Assembly (NCBI RefSeq): GCF_018614875.1
Contig: NZ_JAGGNW010000006.1
Coordinates: forward strand, 124,001-188,000
DNA length: 64,000 nucleotides
Direction: 5' to 3'
Source of the DNA: Variovorax paradoxus
GTDB taxonomy: Bacteria; Pseudomonadota; Gammaproteobacteria; Burkholderiales; Burkholderiaceae_C
A model generated the notes under the pieces. The model was not told the DNA's origin. It saw only the letters and a list, made by a program, of their open reading frames with translations, and searched no databases. The translations under genes were made by a program, and so were the position numbers. Positions 31,188 through 40,260 of the stretch are shown piece by piece (positions within the stretch are counted from its first letter, which is position 1; every line of letters begins with the position of its first letter).

Positions 31188-32384
31188 TCAACTCGTGCCG
31201 GCAGGCAGCGTGATCGGCACCGGTCGCGTAAGCAGGTCCACGTAGAGATCGAAGAAGCGCGCGTTGTCGAACTTCTTCACCACCGTCATCTTCTGCAGCG
31301 CCGGCCCGGCGGGCTGCGAGGCAGAGCCGACGGAGCGGCCGTTGTCGGCGGCGCCGGGCTTGGCGACCACGTCGACGTAGCGCTCGACGGTTTCGGTGGC
31401 ATAGCCCGGATCGATGAGGTAGGCGAGCGTGAGCGTGTCCCAGATGTTCTGCGTGTAGGCCGGGTTGTTCTCGAAGCCGTTGGTGCCGCTGAAGCCGTAG
31501 CCGTTGAGCTTGCGGAACACCTCGGTCACGGCGGTCGGCCTGGCCGGATGCGCGATGCGGTCGTAGATGGGCTTGGTCAGGAACACGGTGTCGGTCACGT
31601 CCAGCGGCACCACCACCTGCGGAATCGGCAGCCGCACCACGAACTGCGCGGCGTCGGGGTCGAACCACCAGTTGAACTCGGCGTACTTGGTGGTGTTGCC
31701 CGGCACGTCGATCGCGCCGCCCATGTAGATGATCTTCTTGATCAGCGGCACGATCTCGGGGTTCTGCTTGACCGCGAGCGCGATGTTGGTGAGCGGGCCG
31801 ATGGCCAGGATGGTGATCTCTTTCGGATTGGCCTTCACGGTGTCGACGATGAAGTCGACCGCGCTCTTGGCCTGCACCGGCGTATGGGTGGCAAAGCCGT
31901 CGGGCGATGGCTTGAGGTCGGCATCGGTCTTGGGTTCGGGCGAGCTCCAGGCGCCCAGGTAGCCGTCGCCGCCGGACCCGGCCGCCATCTCGGCCTCGAT
32001 GGTCGCGTAGTCGTGGTCGAGCGCGCGGTTCGCACCGGCAAAGATGCCGATGCGGTCGCCCACGCCCAGCCGCTCGACCGACATCAGCGCATCGGCCACG
32101 CCTTGCTTGAGCCACTGGTTGCCCGACACCACGCTGATGCCCATGACCTGCACCTTGCCCGCGGCCTGCAGCTGCGCGGCCATCACGCCGAGCTGGCCGT
32201 CGTCGCTCATGGTGTTGTAGTCGCTGTCGATGATGATCTTCTGCGGCGGAGGCGGGGCCGCGCCGAACCCTGGTGCGAGCCCGATGCCGCCATTGCTGCT
32301 GCCGCCACCACCACCGCAGGCCGAGAGCACCGTGGCGAGCAAAGCCGCCGCCATCCACCTGCGTCGCTGAATCCGAATTTTCAT
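31188..32384 (-). CDS. Lipoprotein of the inosine-uridine nucleoside hydrolase family
   Basis: A 398-aa protein. A lipoprotein signal ends in LLATVLSAC, with Cys followed by a Gly/Ser linker and Pro run. The hydrolase domain starts with KIIIDSDYNTMSDDGQLG, a variant of the calcium-binding DxDxxxDD motif with an insertion; ILAIGPLTNIALAV and EFNWWFDPDAA complete the fold. These enzymes cut the N-glycosidic bond of nucleosides; here the enzyme would sit outside the cytoplasm. A tandem LacI-type operator lies 44-66 bases upstream. An in-frame start further upstream was rejected because it would precede the signal and cover the operator. Confidence 0.88.
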   Translation of the reverse strand: MKIRIQRRRWMAAALLATVLSACGGGGGSSNGGIGLAPGFGAAPPPPQKIIIDSDYNTMSDDGQLGVMAAQLQAAGKVQVMGISVVSGNQWLKQGVADALMSVERLGVGDRIGIFAGANRALDHDYATIEAEMAAGSGGDGYLGAWSSPEPKTDADLKPSPDGFATHTPVQAKSAVDFIVDTVKANPKEITILAIGPLTNIALAVKQNPEIVPLIKKIIYMGGAIDVPGNTTKYAEFNWWFDPDAAQFVVRLPIPQVVVPLDVTDTVFLTKPIYDRIAHPARPTAVTEVFRKLNGYGFSGTNGFENNPAYTQNIWDTLTLAYLIDPGYATETVERYVDVVAKPGAADNGRSVGSASQPAGPALQKMTVVKKFDNARFFDLYVDLLTRPVPITLPAGTS

Positions 32385-32427
32385 CCCGGCTCCTTTTCCA
32401 GTGGTTTTGCCATGTAGAACTAAATGC

Positions 32428-32450
32428 CAAACGTTTGCGCAAACGTTTGC
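32428..32450. promoter_or_regulatory. Tandem LacI-type operators before the nucleoside hydrolase gene
   Basis: CAAACGTTTG (32428-32437) and GCAAACGTTTGC (32439-32450) are perfect palindromes whose centres are 12 bases apart, slightly more than one helical turn. The AACGTT core is typical of LacI-family repressors such as nucleoside or ribose regulators. No LacI gene is adjacent. Confidence 0.7.
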
Positions 32451-32526
32451 TAGAACTCTAAATGGCATGCCACGGGTGTGGCAAGGGGCGCGGTTTCAGG
32501 GTTTCCGCGAGGTCGGCCGAAGCGGC

Positions 32527-34137
32527 TCAGCCCGGCGACGGCACGGCTTCGAGCAGGCGGATTTCGCGCAGCGGCGTGCGATGGAGCAGGTAGGGCTGTT
32601 CCTCGAGCGTCTGGGATTTCTCGAGGCCCGGCATGGCCTTGGCGGAGGTCGACGCGGGGCATGCGCCGCCGCCGCGCATGGCAAGCGCAGCCGCCAGCCG
32701 CGCCTCGGCCGGGTCGCCGAGTGCATGGTCGAAATCGTCGGCAACGGTGCAATCGGGCGCGAATCCATCGCCGTAGTCGCCGAAGTTCTTGTTGTTCACG
32801 CCCTGGAACTGGATCGCGAAATAGCTGGTTCCGCAGTTGTCCTGCGGGGAAAAGCCGTAGGGCTTGCCGCAGGTGGCGCCGCCCACGAGATTGACCTTGA
32901 CGTCGATCCCGCGCAGGCTGTTCACGACCGATTCGCTCGCCGAGCAGGTGTCGGGGCCGGCCAGCACGGTGACCTGCGAGAGGCCGAGCCTGGGCAGCGT
33001 GGCGCCGGTGCGGCTGGTGCCATAGAACGGGATGACGGCCTGCGCCGGCGTCAGGTGGAACGGGTTCTTGTCGTTGAAGACCAGGCGCTCGAAAACCTTG
33101 CCCGACGTGGCGCCCGACGAAGACACCATGCTGGCGAGCCGGCTGGCAATGTTGAGCTGGCCGCCGCCGTTGTAGCGCATGTCGAGCACCAGGTCCTGCA
33201 CGCCGTCCTGCCTGAACTGGTTGAAGGCGTTGATGAGCTGCGACTCGGAGGTCGTGATGTGGTCGTTGAAGAGCAGGTAGCCGACCCGGCCGCTGCCGGT
33301 GTCGATGCTCCTGACGTTCTGCACCGGCGTGCGCGTGACGCTGGCGGCCGCCAGCGTGACGGTGCGTGTGGTGCTGCCCTCCTGCAGCTTGAAGCTGTGC
33401 GATTCCCCAACGGCCGTGGGCGAGAGGCCGCGGTTGATCGCCGTGGTGTTGGTGCCATTGACCACGTCGACGCCGTCGACTTCGAGCACCTTGACGCCGC
33501 GCGCGATGCCGGCCGTGGCCGCGGGCGAACCGGGTTCGGTGAACGCGATGCGCAGGTCGCGCGGACGCGAATTGCGCACGAAAGCGAACTCCATGCCGTA
33601 GCCCGGCGCCACGCCGTTCTGCGAAAGCTGGCGATAGCGTTCGGTGTCGTACACGTAGTGAAAGCGGTCCTTCGCGCGGCCCGACGCGGTGAGGGCCGGG
33701 GTCTTGAGCACGCTGAAGTAGGCCACCGGCGTGGCGTAGTCGGCCGCCTTGAGCGTGGCCGGGACCTCGCCGTACCAGAGATAGGTTTCGTCGATCCAGC
33801 CGCGCACCCAGCGCTTCTCGTCGGTCAGCGTGCCGGTCTTGTCGGGATAGGCCAACCCGGTTTCGGGGTTGACGCCGCTGCGCGGCGCGGCGCACAGGCC
33901 GGCCACGGTGGACGAGGCAAGAATGGCGTCGTCGTCGCCAGTGCCGCCGCCGCCGCCGCTGGTGGGGGGTGTGGCGGCGGGCGGCGCGACGATCGGAAAC
34001 CCGCCGCCCCCTCCTCCTCCGCCACCGCCGCCCCCACAACCGGCCAGCGCGCAGACGACGCCGGCCAATGCGAATGCGGCCGCAGCCGATGCGGTGAAGC
34101 GCGGCGTCTCCCGCGCGTGCCCAGTGCCCAAGCTCAT
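32527..34137 (-). CDS. S41 family peptidase lipoprotein with PDZ domain
   Basis: A 536-aa protein. A lipobox (CALAGC) is followed by a run of 12 Gly residues and a second Gly-rich stretch, a long tether. An S41 cap region with RWVRGWIDETYLWY follows, then a PDZ-like domain (VLEVDGVDVVNG) and the protease core VQDLVLDMRYNGGG with the probable nucleophile in DTCSASESVV. It resembles C-terminal processing peptidases found as lipoproteins. The ATG at 34137 gives a sensible signal peptide. The poly-Gly stretch is encoded by mixed GGN codons, so it is not a simple homopolymer error. Confidence 0.88.
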   Translation of the reverse strand: MSLGTGHARETPRFTASAAAAFALAGVVCALAGCGGGGGGGGGGGGFPIVAPPAATPPTSGGGGGTGDDDAILASSTVAGLCAAPRSGVNPETGLAYPDKTGTLTDEKRWVRGWIDETYLWYGEVPATLKAADYATPVAYFSVLKTPALTASGRAKDRFHYVYDTERYRQLSQNGVAPGYGMEFAFVRNSRPRDLRIAFTEPGSPAATAGIARGVKVLEVDGVDVVNGTNTTAINRGLSPTAVGESHSFKLQEGSTTRTVTLAAASVTRTPVQNVRSIDTGSGRVGYLLFNDHITTSESQLINAFNQFRQDGVQDLVLDMRYNGGGQLNIASRLASMVSSSGATSGKVFERLVFNDKNPFHLTPAQAVIPFYGTSRTGATLPRLGLSQVTVLAGPDTCSASESVVNSLRGIDVKVNLVGGATCGKPYGFSPQDNCGTSYFAIQFQGVNNKNFGDYGDGFAPDCTVADDFDHALGDPAEARLAAALAMRGGGACPASTSAKAMPGLEKSQTLEEQPYLLHRTPLREIRLLEAVPSPG

Positions 34138-34216
34138 GGAACCTCCTCGTGTCCGCAGCGGCGGACGGTTTTTTCTTGTCTGCCGCACTCCCGCGGCCTG
34201 CTTGTTTTCTTACTTG

Positions 34217-36544
34217 CTACTGCATGAACCCGATGCCGCGCGACTCGCGCACCTCGGGCTTGATGCGATGCTCGGCCTCGAGCTGGTCCAGGAATTCGGC
34301 GGCCGAGAACTCGACCGCGAGAATATCCGTCTGCCGCTTCACGGCCGCGAAATCCCCCGGGCACAGCTGGTGCAATTGCGCCAACCGCGCCTTGATCTCT
34401 CCGGTCAGCAGCGCGGCATCGCCCGCCAGCGCCTCGGTCACGAACATGCGCTCGCGCTGCGGCGCGGTGAGCGGCATGAACTTGATCTTGAAGGTGAAGC
34501 GCCTGAGCGCCGCCTGGTCGAGCCGGTCGAGCAGGTTGGTGGTGCAGATGAAGACGCCGTTGAAGCGCTCCATGCCTTGCAGCATCTCGTTGACCTCGGT
34601 CACTTCGTAGGTGCGCTGCGCGCCGCGCCGGTCCTGCAGGAAGCTGTCGGCCTCGTCGAGCAGCAGCACGGCCTTCTCGGCTTCGGCTTCCTTGAACATG
34701 GCGGCCATGTTCTGCTCGGTCTCGCCGACGTACTTGCTCATGAGGTCGCTGGCCTGCTTGATGATCAGCGGCCGGCCGATGGCCTTGGCGATGTGCTCGG
34801 CCAGCGCCGTCTTGCCGGTGCCGGGCGCGCCGTAGAAGCACAGCGTGCCGTGGCCGCGCGCCTTGATCGCCGCCACGATGCGCGGGATCTCGAACCGGGT
34901 CTCGACGTTGAGCATGTCGAGGTCGTAGGTGGTGACGCTGCGCCGCTCGCCCAGGCCGGTGTCGAGGGTGCCGAGCGCCAGATCGGCGTTCTTGAGCTGG
35001 CGCTCGATCAGCGCCTCCATCGACGCGCCATCTTCCGTCTGCGCCAGCCCCGCGAAGCGCACCGCGGTGCGGATCTGCGCGGGCGTGAGGCCCTTGCGCT
35101 CGGCCAGCTTGGCGGTGAAGGCCTCGGACACGACGATGCCTTCGAGCGTTTTCTTCACCAACTGCTCGCGCGCACCGGGCGGCGGCGACTTGAGTTCCAG
35201 GTGATAGGCGAAGCGGCGCCGGAACGCCGGGTCGATCTGCTCGATGCGGTTGGTGACCCAGAGCGTGGGCACCGGGTTGGCTTCGAGGATCTGGTTGACC
35301 CAGGCCTTGCCGCTCACGCTGCCGCTGGTGGGCGCCGGAATCTGCTCGGCGCGCGCCATGAACTGCGCGGCCTCGGTGCTGATGGGCGGAAACACGTCCT
35401 CGACCTCGTCGAACAGCAGCGCGGCCTGCGCGCTGCCCTTGAGAAACACCTGCGCGATCTGCAGCGAACGGTAGCGGTCGCGGCCGGACAGCGAGTTGCC
35501 GTCGCGGTCGGCATATTCGACCTCGAACAGTTCGAGCCCCGCCGCCTGCGCCACCACCTTGGCGAGCTCGGTCTTGCCGGTGCCGGGCGGCCCGTAGAGC
35601 AGCACGTTGACGCCGGGCTCCTTGCGCGCCACCGCCGCGCGCAGCAGCGTGACGAGCATCTGCGTGTCTTCCTCGACGAAGGAAAAGTCGTGCGCGGTGA
35701 GCGCGCTCTTGGCGGAAGGCCGCGTGAACACGGCCATCAGTTCGTTGTGGTCGCGGTATTCGCGCATCAGCACCGGCGGCAGCTTTTCGCTGACCTTCAT
35801 CAGGTCGGCCAGATCGGTGATGTTGTGCTCGGAGATCAGGTTCTCGACCAGCCCGATGCGCTCGAGCCGCGAGCCCGCGCGCAAGGCCTCGCCCACCTCG
35901 GTGGCATTGACGCCCGCGATGTCGGCAATGGCGGCATAGGCCTCGGGCGCGTTGTTGACCTTGAACTCGACCAAGAGCGAGCGCAGGTCGCGCTGATAAC
36001 GCGCCAGCGTGCCGTAGAGCAGCAGCGCGCGCTCGGCCTTGTTGAGCTGCAAGAGGCCCGCGAGGGCGTCGATGTTCTTCTCGACCAGCGTCGACTGCTT
36101 GCGCAGCGCATGCGTGAGCCAATCGCGCGTGACGGCCAGCACCGAGAGCAGGTCCTTGGGATAGTCCTTGGCGTATTCGTCGAGATAGAAAAACAGCGTG
36201 CCTTCCTCATAGGGCCCGCGCCACACGCCGTGCCGTTCGAGCAGCGTGCGGCCGTCGAAATTCTCGACGCCCTTCCAGGCCTCGTTGCCGGCGCAGCGCC
36301 GACCGAGGAATTCGCGCAGCCGCTGCAGCACCGCAACCGGCCACACCAGGTGGCGGCCGGTGAGCGAGAGCAGGCCGTTGATGTCGCGGCGCACGTTGAA
36401 GCGCGGCCCCTGCTTGGCGGCCAGGGTGAGCACGAAGTGCGAGCACATCAGTTCGAGCACCGGCGCACCCTTGAGCCCAGGCGACGGCAATGCCTGCCCG
36501 CGTACCGCAGCAGCCACTACATCGACACCTGCACGCTTGACCAT
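34217..36544 (-). CDS. Protein with two AAA ATPase domains
   Basis: A 775-aa protein. A non-catalytic N-terminal region (1-300) carries little recognisable sequence. AAA module 1 has Walker A LLYGPPGTGKTELAK at about 315-329 and Walker B LLFDEVEDVF; module 2 has CFYGAPGTGKTALAE near 570 and LLLDEADSFL, with arginine-finger candidates in LRRFTFKIKF. Both sites look intact. It resembles bacterial ATPases annotated only as AAA family, with unknown substrate; a remodelling or chaperone role is inferred. The start ATG at 36544 follows a GGAGGT-like sequence. Its promoter faces the threonine dehydratase gene. Confidence 0.85.
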   Translation of the reverse strand: MVKRAGVDVVAAAVRGQALPSPGLKGAPVLELMCSHFVLTLAAKQGPRFNVRRDINGLLSLTGRHLVWPVAVLQRLREFLGRRCAGNEAWKGVENFDGRTLLERHGVWRGPYEEGTLFFYLDEYAKDYPKDLLSVLAVTRDWLTHALRKQSTLVEKNIDALAGLLQLNKAERALLLYGTLARYQRDLRSLLVEFKVNNAPEAYAAIADIAGVNATEVGEALRAGSRLERIGLVENLISEHNITDLADLMKVSEKLPPVLMREYRDHNELMAVFTRPSAKSALTAHDFSFVEEDTQMLVTLLRAAVARKEPGVNVLLYGPPGTGKTELAKVVAQAAGLELFEVEYADRDGNSLSGRDRYRSLQIAQVFLKGSAQAALLFDEVEDVFPPISTEAAQFMARAEQIPAPTSGSVSGKAWVNQILEANPVPTLWVTNRIEQIDPAFRRRFAYHLELKSPPPGAREQLVKKTLEGIVVSEAFTAKLAERKGLTPAQIRTAVRFAGLAQTEDGASMEALIERQLKNADLALGTLDTGLGERRSVTTYDLDMLNVETRFEIPRIVAAIKARGHGTLCFYGAPGTGKTALAEHIAKAIGRPLIIKQASDLMSKYVGETEQNMAAMFKEAEAEKAVLLLDEADSFLQDRRGAQRTYEVTEVNEMLQGMERFNGVFICTTNLLDRLDQAALRRFTFKIKFMPLTAPQRERMFVTEALAGDAALLTGEIKARLAQLHQLCPGDFAAVKRQTDILAVEFSAAEFLDQLEAEHRIKPEVRESRGIGFMQ

Positions 36545-36651
36545 CAGACAACCTCCAGACGAGGAACTTCTTGGAGCGACCATAACGCAGACTTTTGGCT
36601 TCGGGAAGACGCGGGAACGGTAAAAACCCTGATGAGGCGATTCCAGCCACA

Positions 36652-37884
36652 ATGCCCGCCATGGTCGGAATCGAAGAAATCCGGCGCGCCGCCGCGCGTC
36701 TAGAGGGTCAGGTGCTCAACACGCCCTGCGTCGAATCGCGCACGCTCTCCGAGATCGTGGGCGCCCAGGTCTACCTGAAGTTCGAGAATCTGCAGTTCAC
36801 ATCCTCGTTCAAGGAACGGGGGGCGTGCAACAAGCTGGTCGATCTGCTGGAAGCCGACACGCGCGGCGACGGCAAGGAAACGACGCGGGGCGTGGTTGCC
36901 ATGTCGGCCGGCAACCACGCCCAGGGCGTGGCCTACCACGCGCAGCGGCTCGGCCTGCGCGCACTGGTCGTGATGCCCCGCTTCACGCCCGGTGTGAAGA
37001 TCGAGCGCACGCGCGGTTTCGGGGCCGAGGTGGTGCTGCACGGCGACACGCTCGACGCGGCGCGCGCGCATGCGCTGGAACTGGCCGAACGCGAAGGGCT
37101 GACCTTCGTTCATCCCTACGACGACGAAGCCATCATCGCGGGCCAGGGCACCGTGGCGCTCGAAATGCTCGATGCAGTGCCGGACCTCGACACGCTGGTG
37201 GTGTCGGTCGGCGGCGGCGGGCTGATTGCCGGCATGGCCATTGCGGCGCGCGACCGCAAGCCCGGCATCGAGATCATCGGCGTGCAGACCACGCGCTTTC
37301 CGGGCATGGTGAATGCCGTCAAGGGCACACAGCACCCGCAGGGCAAGAGCACCATCGCTGAAGGCATCGCGGTCGGCACGCCGGGCGTGCTGACGCGGGA
37401 AATCATCGCCAGGCAGGTCGACGACCTGCTCCTGGTCGACGAAGGCGACATCGAGCAGGGCGTGCTGATGCTGCTCGAAATCGAAAAGACCCTGGTCGAA
37501 GGCGCGGGCGCGGCCGGCCTTGCGGCGCTGATCCGGCATCCGGAACGCTTCAAGGGCAAGCGCGTGGGCCTGGTGCTGTCGGGCGGCAACATCGACCCGC
37601 TGCTGCTGGCGGCCATCATCGAGCGCGGCATGGTGCGGGCCGGCCGGCTGGCGCGCGTGCGGGTCAGCGCGCGCGACGTGCCGGGCTCGTTGGCCCAGAT
37701 CACGGCCACTGTGGCGGAAGCGGGCGCTAACGTCGATGAGGTTCACCACCAGCGGGCGTTCACCATGCTGGCAGCCCAGAACGTCGACATCGAGCTGGTG
37801 CTGCAGACCCGCGGACGGGCGCATCTGGCCAGCGTGCTGGGCGCGCTGCACGACGCCGGCTTCGAGGCGGAAGAGCAGCACTGA
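36652..37884 (+). CDS. Threonine dehydratase (threonine ammonia-lyase)
   Basis: A 410-aa PLP enzyme. The PLP lysine is K54 in FTSSFKERGA, the phosphate loop is SAGNHAQGVAYHA near 100, and a GGGGLIAG loop and SGGNID follow. An ACT domain from about residue 335 (RVRVSARDVPGSLAQI) marks the single-ACT type, usually annotated as catabolic IlvA/TdcB-like. It makes 2-oxobutyrate from threonine. The ATG at 36652 was chosen; another at 36661 is nearly as good. Confidence 0.93.
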   Translation: MPAMVGIEEIRRAAARLEGQVLNTPCVESRTLSEIVGAQVYLKFENLQFTSSFKERGACNKLVDLLEADTRGDGKETTRGVVAMSAGNHAQGVAYHAQRLGLRALVVMPRFTPGVKIERTRGFGAEVVLHGDTLDAARAHALELAEREGLTFVHPYDDEAIIAGQGTVALEMLDAVPDLDTLVVSVGGGGLIAGMAIAARDRKPGIEIIGVQTTRFPGMVNAVKGTQHPQGKSTIAEGIAVGTPGVLTREIIARQVDDLLLVDEGDIEQGVLMLLEIEKTLVEGAGAAGLAALIRHPERFKGKRVGLVLSGGNIDPLLLAAIIERGMVRAGRLARVRVSARDVPGSLAQITATVAEAGANVDEVHHQRAFTMLAAQNVDIELVLQTRGRAHLASVLGALHDAGFEAEEQH

Positions 37885-37922
37885 AAAGGGGGCTCGCAAC
37901 CCCCTACACCGTGTCGCCGGGG

Positions 37923-37950
37923 GCCGCCGGTAAAATGGCGGCAGTTTTTT
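37923..37950 (+). terminator. Rho-independent terminator after the threonine dehydratase gene
   Basis: GCCGCC and GGCGGC form a 6-bp GC stem around GGTAAAAT, followed by AGTTTTTTG. A second stem without a T run (AGGGGG/CCCCCT) is just upstream at 37887-37905. Confidence 0.8.
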
Positions 37951-37975
37951 GTATTTGCGTATTCGAGGTAATTCA

Positions 37976-38128
37976 ATGTCCAACCCTACTCCCGTCGAGC
38001 CCGGCCATGCCGCCGCCGTTGAAAAAGACGCCGTCGAATCGATCGTGCACCTGATGCCGCTCGTGCTCCCGCTGGCCGGCGGCGTGCTGATGCTGCTCCT
38101 GGCATCCATCGCCGTCTACTTGGCCTGA
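37976..38128 (+). CDS. Small single-pass membrane protein, 50 aa
   Basis: ATG at 37976 is preceded by CGAGGT at good spacing and followed by 50 sense codons ending in TGA. The product has a polar N-terminal half (about 1-24) and one long hydrophobic helix (LMPLVLPLAGGVLMLLLASI, about residues 26-45) ending YLA. It stands alone between the terminator of the preceding gene and pckG. The function is unknown; the codon use, ribosome site and clean helix argue that it is real. Confidence 0.7.
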   Translation: MSNPTPVEPGHAAAVEKDAVESIVHLMPLVLPLAGGVLMLLLASIAVYLA

Positions 38129-38148
38129 CAGCCATTTGCGTCTTCGTC

Positions 38149-38168
38149 CGCGGGTTTTGCGACCCGCG
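38149..38168 (+). other. Hairpin between the 50-aa gene and pckG
   Basis: CGCGGGT and ACCCGCG form a perfect 7-bp stem around TTTGCG. There is no T run after it, so it is not a classical terminator; it may protect a 3' end or pause transcription. Confidence 0.4.
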
Positions 38169-38186
38169 TTGACGCAGTCTCCCTAA

Positions 38187-38201
38187 GAGAAACGTTTTCT
38201 C
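38187..38201. promoter_or_regulatory. Palindromic motif upstream of pckG
   Basis: GAGAAACGTTTTCTC has 6-bp arms GAGAAA/TTTCTC around CGT and contains AACGTT. It lies 73 bases before the pckG start. It resembles LacI/Cra-type operators in its core; a regulator cannot be named from sequence. Confidence 0.45.
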
Positions 38202-38274
38202 AAACGGACCTCCGCGCCCCAACAGGCGCGGCGTCCCGTTCGGAAAGACGATTTTTCAACTTAGGAGATCTCCG

Positions 38275-40161
38275 ATGAACGCACCCACGATGCAGGGCCT
38301 CGCCATCCAGGCACCCTCATACGTCAAGAACGCAAAACTGATTGCCTGGGTGGCCGACATGGCCGCGCTTTGCAAACCCGAGGCCATTCACTGGTGCGAC
38401 GGCAGCAAGGAAGAGTACGACCGCCTGTGCCAGCAACTGGTCGATGCGGGCACCTTCAAGAAGCTCAATCCGGCCAAGCGCCCCAACTCCTTCCTCGCGC
38501 TGTCCGACCCGAGCGATGTGGCGCGCGTCGAGGACCGCACCTTCATCTGCTCCGAGAAGAAGGAAAACGCCGGCCCGACCAACAACTGGATGGCGCCGGC
38601 CGACATGCGCGCCACGCTGCAGCCGCTGTTCGATGGCTGCATGAAGGGCCGCACGATGTACGTGGTGCCCTTCAGCATGGGCCCGCTCGGCTCGCCCATT
38701 GCGCACATCGGCATCGAACTCTCCGACAGCCCTTACGTGGCGGTCAACATGCGCATCATGACCCGCATGGGCAAGGCCGTGTACGGGGTGCTCGGCACCG
38801 ACGGCGAGTTCGTGCCCTGCGTGCACACCGTGGGCGCGCCGCTCGAGGCCGGCCAGCAGGACGTAGCCTGGCCCTGCAACAAGACCAAGTACATCGTCCA
38901 CTACCCCGAAACCCGCGAAATCTGGAGCTACGGCTCGGGCTACGGCGGCAACGCGCTGCTGGGCAAGAAGTGCTTCGCGCTGCGCATCGCCTCCAACATG
39001 GGCCGCGCGGACTCGCAGGGCCCCTCCGGCAGCCTCGGCTGGCTGGCCGAGCACATGCTGATCCTTGGCGTGACCAACCCGCAGGGCAAGAAATACCACG
39101 TGGCCGCGGCCTTTCCGAGCGCCTGCGGCAAGACCAACTTCTCGATGCTGGTGCCGCCCGCCGGCTTCGATGGCTGGAAGGTCACCACCATCGGCGACGA
39201 CATCGCCTGGATCAAGCCCGGCAAGGACGGCCGCCTGCACGCCATCAACCCCGAGGCCGGCTACTTCGGCGTGGCGCCCGGCACCAACATGCTGACCAAC
39301 CCGAACTGCATGGACAGCCTGGACCACGACGTGATCTTCACCAACGTCGCGCTCACCGACGACGGCGACGTGTGGTGGGAAGGCATGGAGCAGGACACCG
39401 GCGCGCTGCCCTCGCACCTGATCGACTGGCAGGGCAGGGACTGGACGCCCCAGATCGCCAAGGAAACCGGCGCCAAGGCCGCGCACCCGAATTCGCGCTT
39501 CACCGTGGCCGCCACCAACAACCCCGCGCTCGACGACGCCTGGGACGACCCCAAGGGCGTGCCCATCGACGCCTTCATCTTCGGCGGCCGCCGCTCGACC
39601 ACCGTGCCGCTCGTGACCGAGGCCCGCAACTGGGTCGAAGGCGTCTACATGGCCGCCACCATGGGCTCCGAAACCACTGCCGCGGCCGCCGGCCAGCAGG
39701 GCGTGGTGCGCCGCGACCCGTTCGCGATGCTGCCGTTCATGGGCTACAACATGAGCGACTACTTCCAGCACTGGCTCGACCTGGGCAGGAAGCTCGAAGC
39801 CTCGGGCGCCAAGCTGCCGAAGATCTACACCACCAACTGGTTCCGCAAAGGCGCCGACGGCAAGTTCGTCTGGCCCGGCTACGGCGAGAACATGCGCGTG
39901 CTGAAGTGGATGATCGACCGCGTCGAAGGCAAGGCCAGCGGCACCGAGCACATCACCGGCGTGAGCCCGCGCTACGAAGACCTCAACTGGACCGGCCTGG
40001 AATTCAGCGCCGAGCAGTTCGCCACCGTCACCAGCATCGACAAGGCCGCCTGGCAGGCCGAGCTGAAGCTGCACGCCGAGCTGTTCCAGCAGCTGGCGCA
40101 CCACCTGCCGAAGGAACTGCCGGAAACCAAGGCCGCCATCGAGCAGCGCCTGGCGGCCTGA
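38275..40161 (+). CDS. pckG: Phosphoenolpyruvate carboxykinase (GTP)
   Basis: A 628-aa protein, the standard length of the GTP-dependent family. Recognised blocks are [20 protein letters not shown] near residue 126, the P-loop with the reactive Cys in [14 protein letters not shown] near 285, and the nucleotide-binding [15 protein letters not shown] region near 405. It converts oxaloacetate and GTP to PEP, the entry to gluconeogenesis when growing on organic acids such as the products of the catabolic islands here. AGGAG at 38263-38267 is a strong ribosome site. Confidence 0.98.
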   Translation: MNAPTMQGLAIQAPSYVKNAKLIAWVADMAALCKPEAIHWCDGSKEEYDRLCQQLVDAGTFKKLNPAKRPNSFLALSDPSDVARVEDRTFICSEKKENAGPTNNWMAPADMRATLQPLFDGCMKGRTMYVVPFSMGPLGSPIAHIGIELSDSPYVAVNMRIMTRMGKAVYGVLGTDGEFVPCVHTVGAPLEAGQQDVAWPCNKTKYIVHYPETREIWSYGSGYGGNALLGKKCFALRIASNMGRADSQGPSGSLGWLAEHMLILGVTNPQGKKYHVAAAFPSACGKTNFSMLVPPAGFDGWKVTTIGDDIAWIKPGKDGRLHAINPEAGYFGVAPGTNMLTNPNCMDSLDHDVIFTNVALTDDGDVWWEGMEQDTGALPSHLIDWQGRDWTPQIAKETGAKAAHPNSRFTVAATNNPALDDAWDDPKGVPIDAFIFGGRRSTTVPLVTEARNWVEGVYMAATMGSETTAAAAGQQGVVRRDPFAMLPFMGYNMSDYFQHWLDLGRKLEASGAKLPKIYTTNWFRKGADGKFVWPGYGENMRVLKWMIDRVEGKASGTEHITGVSPRYEDLNWTGLEFSAEQFATVTSIDKAAWQAELKLHAELFQQLAHHLPKELPETKAAIEQRLAA

Positions 40162-40200
40162 CGCCGATCCATGGCCCATGTGCGGCTCGTCCGCACACGC

Positions 40201-40230
40201 AAAAAAGCCGCCCCGAAAGGCGGCTTTTTC
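40201..40230. terminator. Bidirectional Rho-independent terminator
   Basis: AAAAAAGCCGCC, loop CCGAAA, GGCGGCTTTTT: a 6-bp GC stem with A and T runs on both sides. It ends pckG transcription on the plus strand and the 182-aa gene on the minus strand. Confidence 0.9.
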
Positions 40231-40260
40231 GATGGTGATGACCCGGCCGAGGCGGCTCGA

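Noticed and set aside
33975..34050. Poly-Gly coding tract considered as a sequencing or assembly error
   Set aside because: The run uses mixed GGN codons, the frame continues correctly on both sides, and similar Gly tethers occur in the neighbouring lipoprotein.
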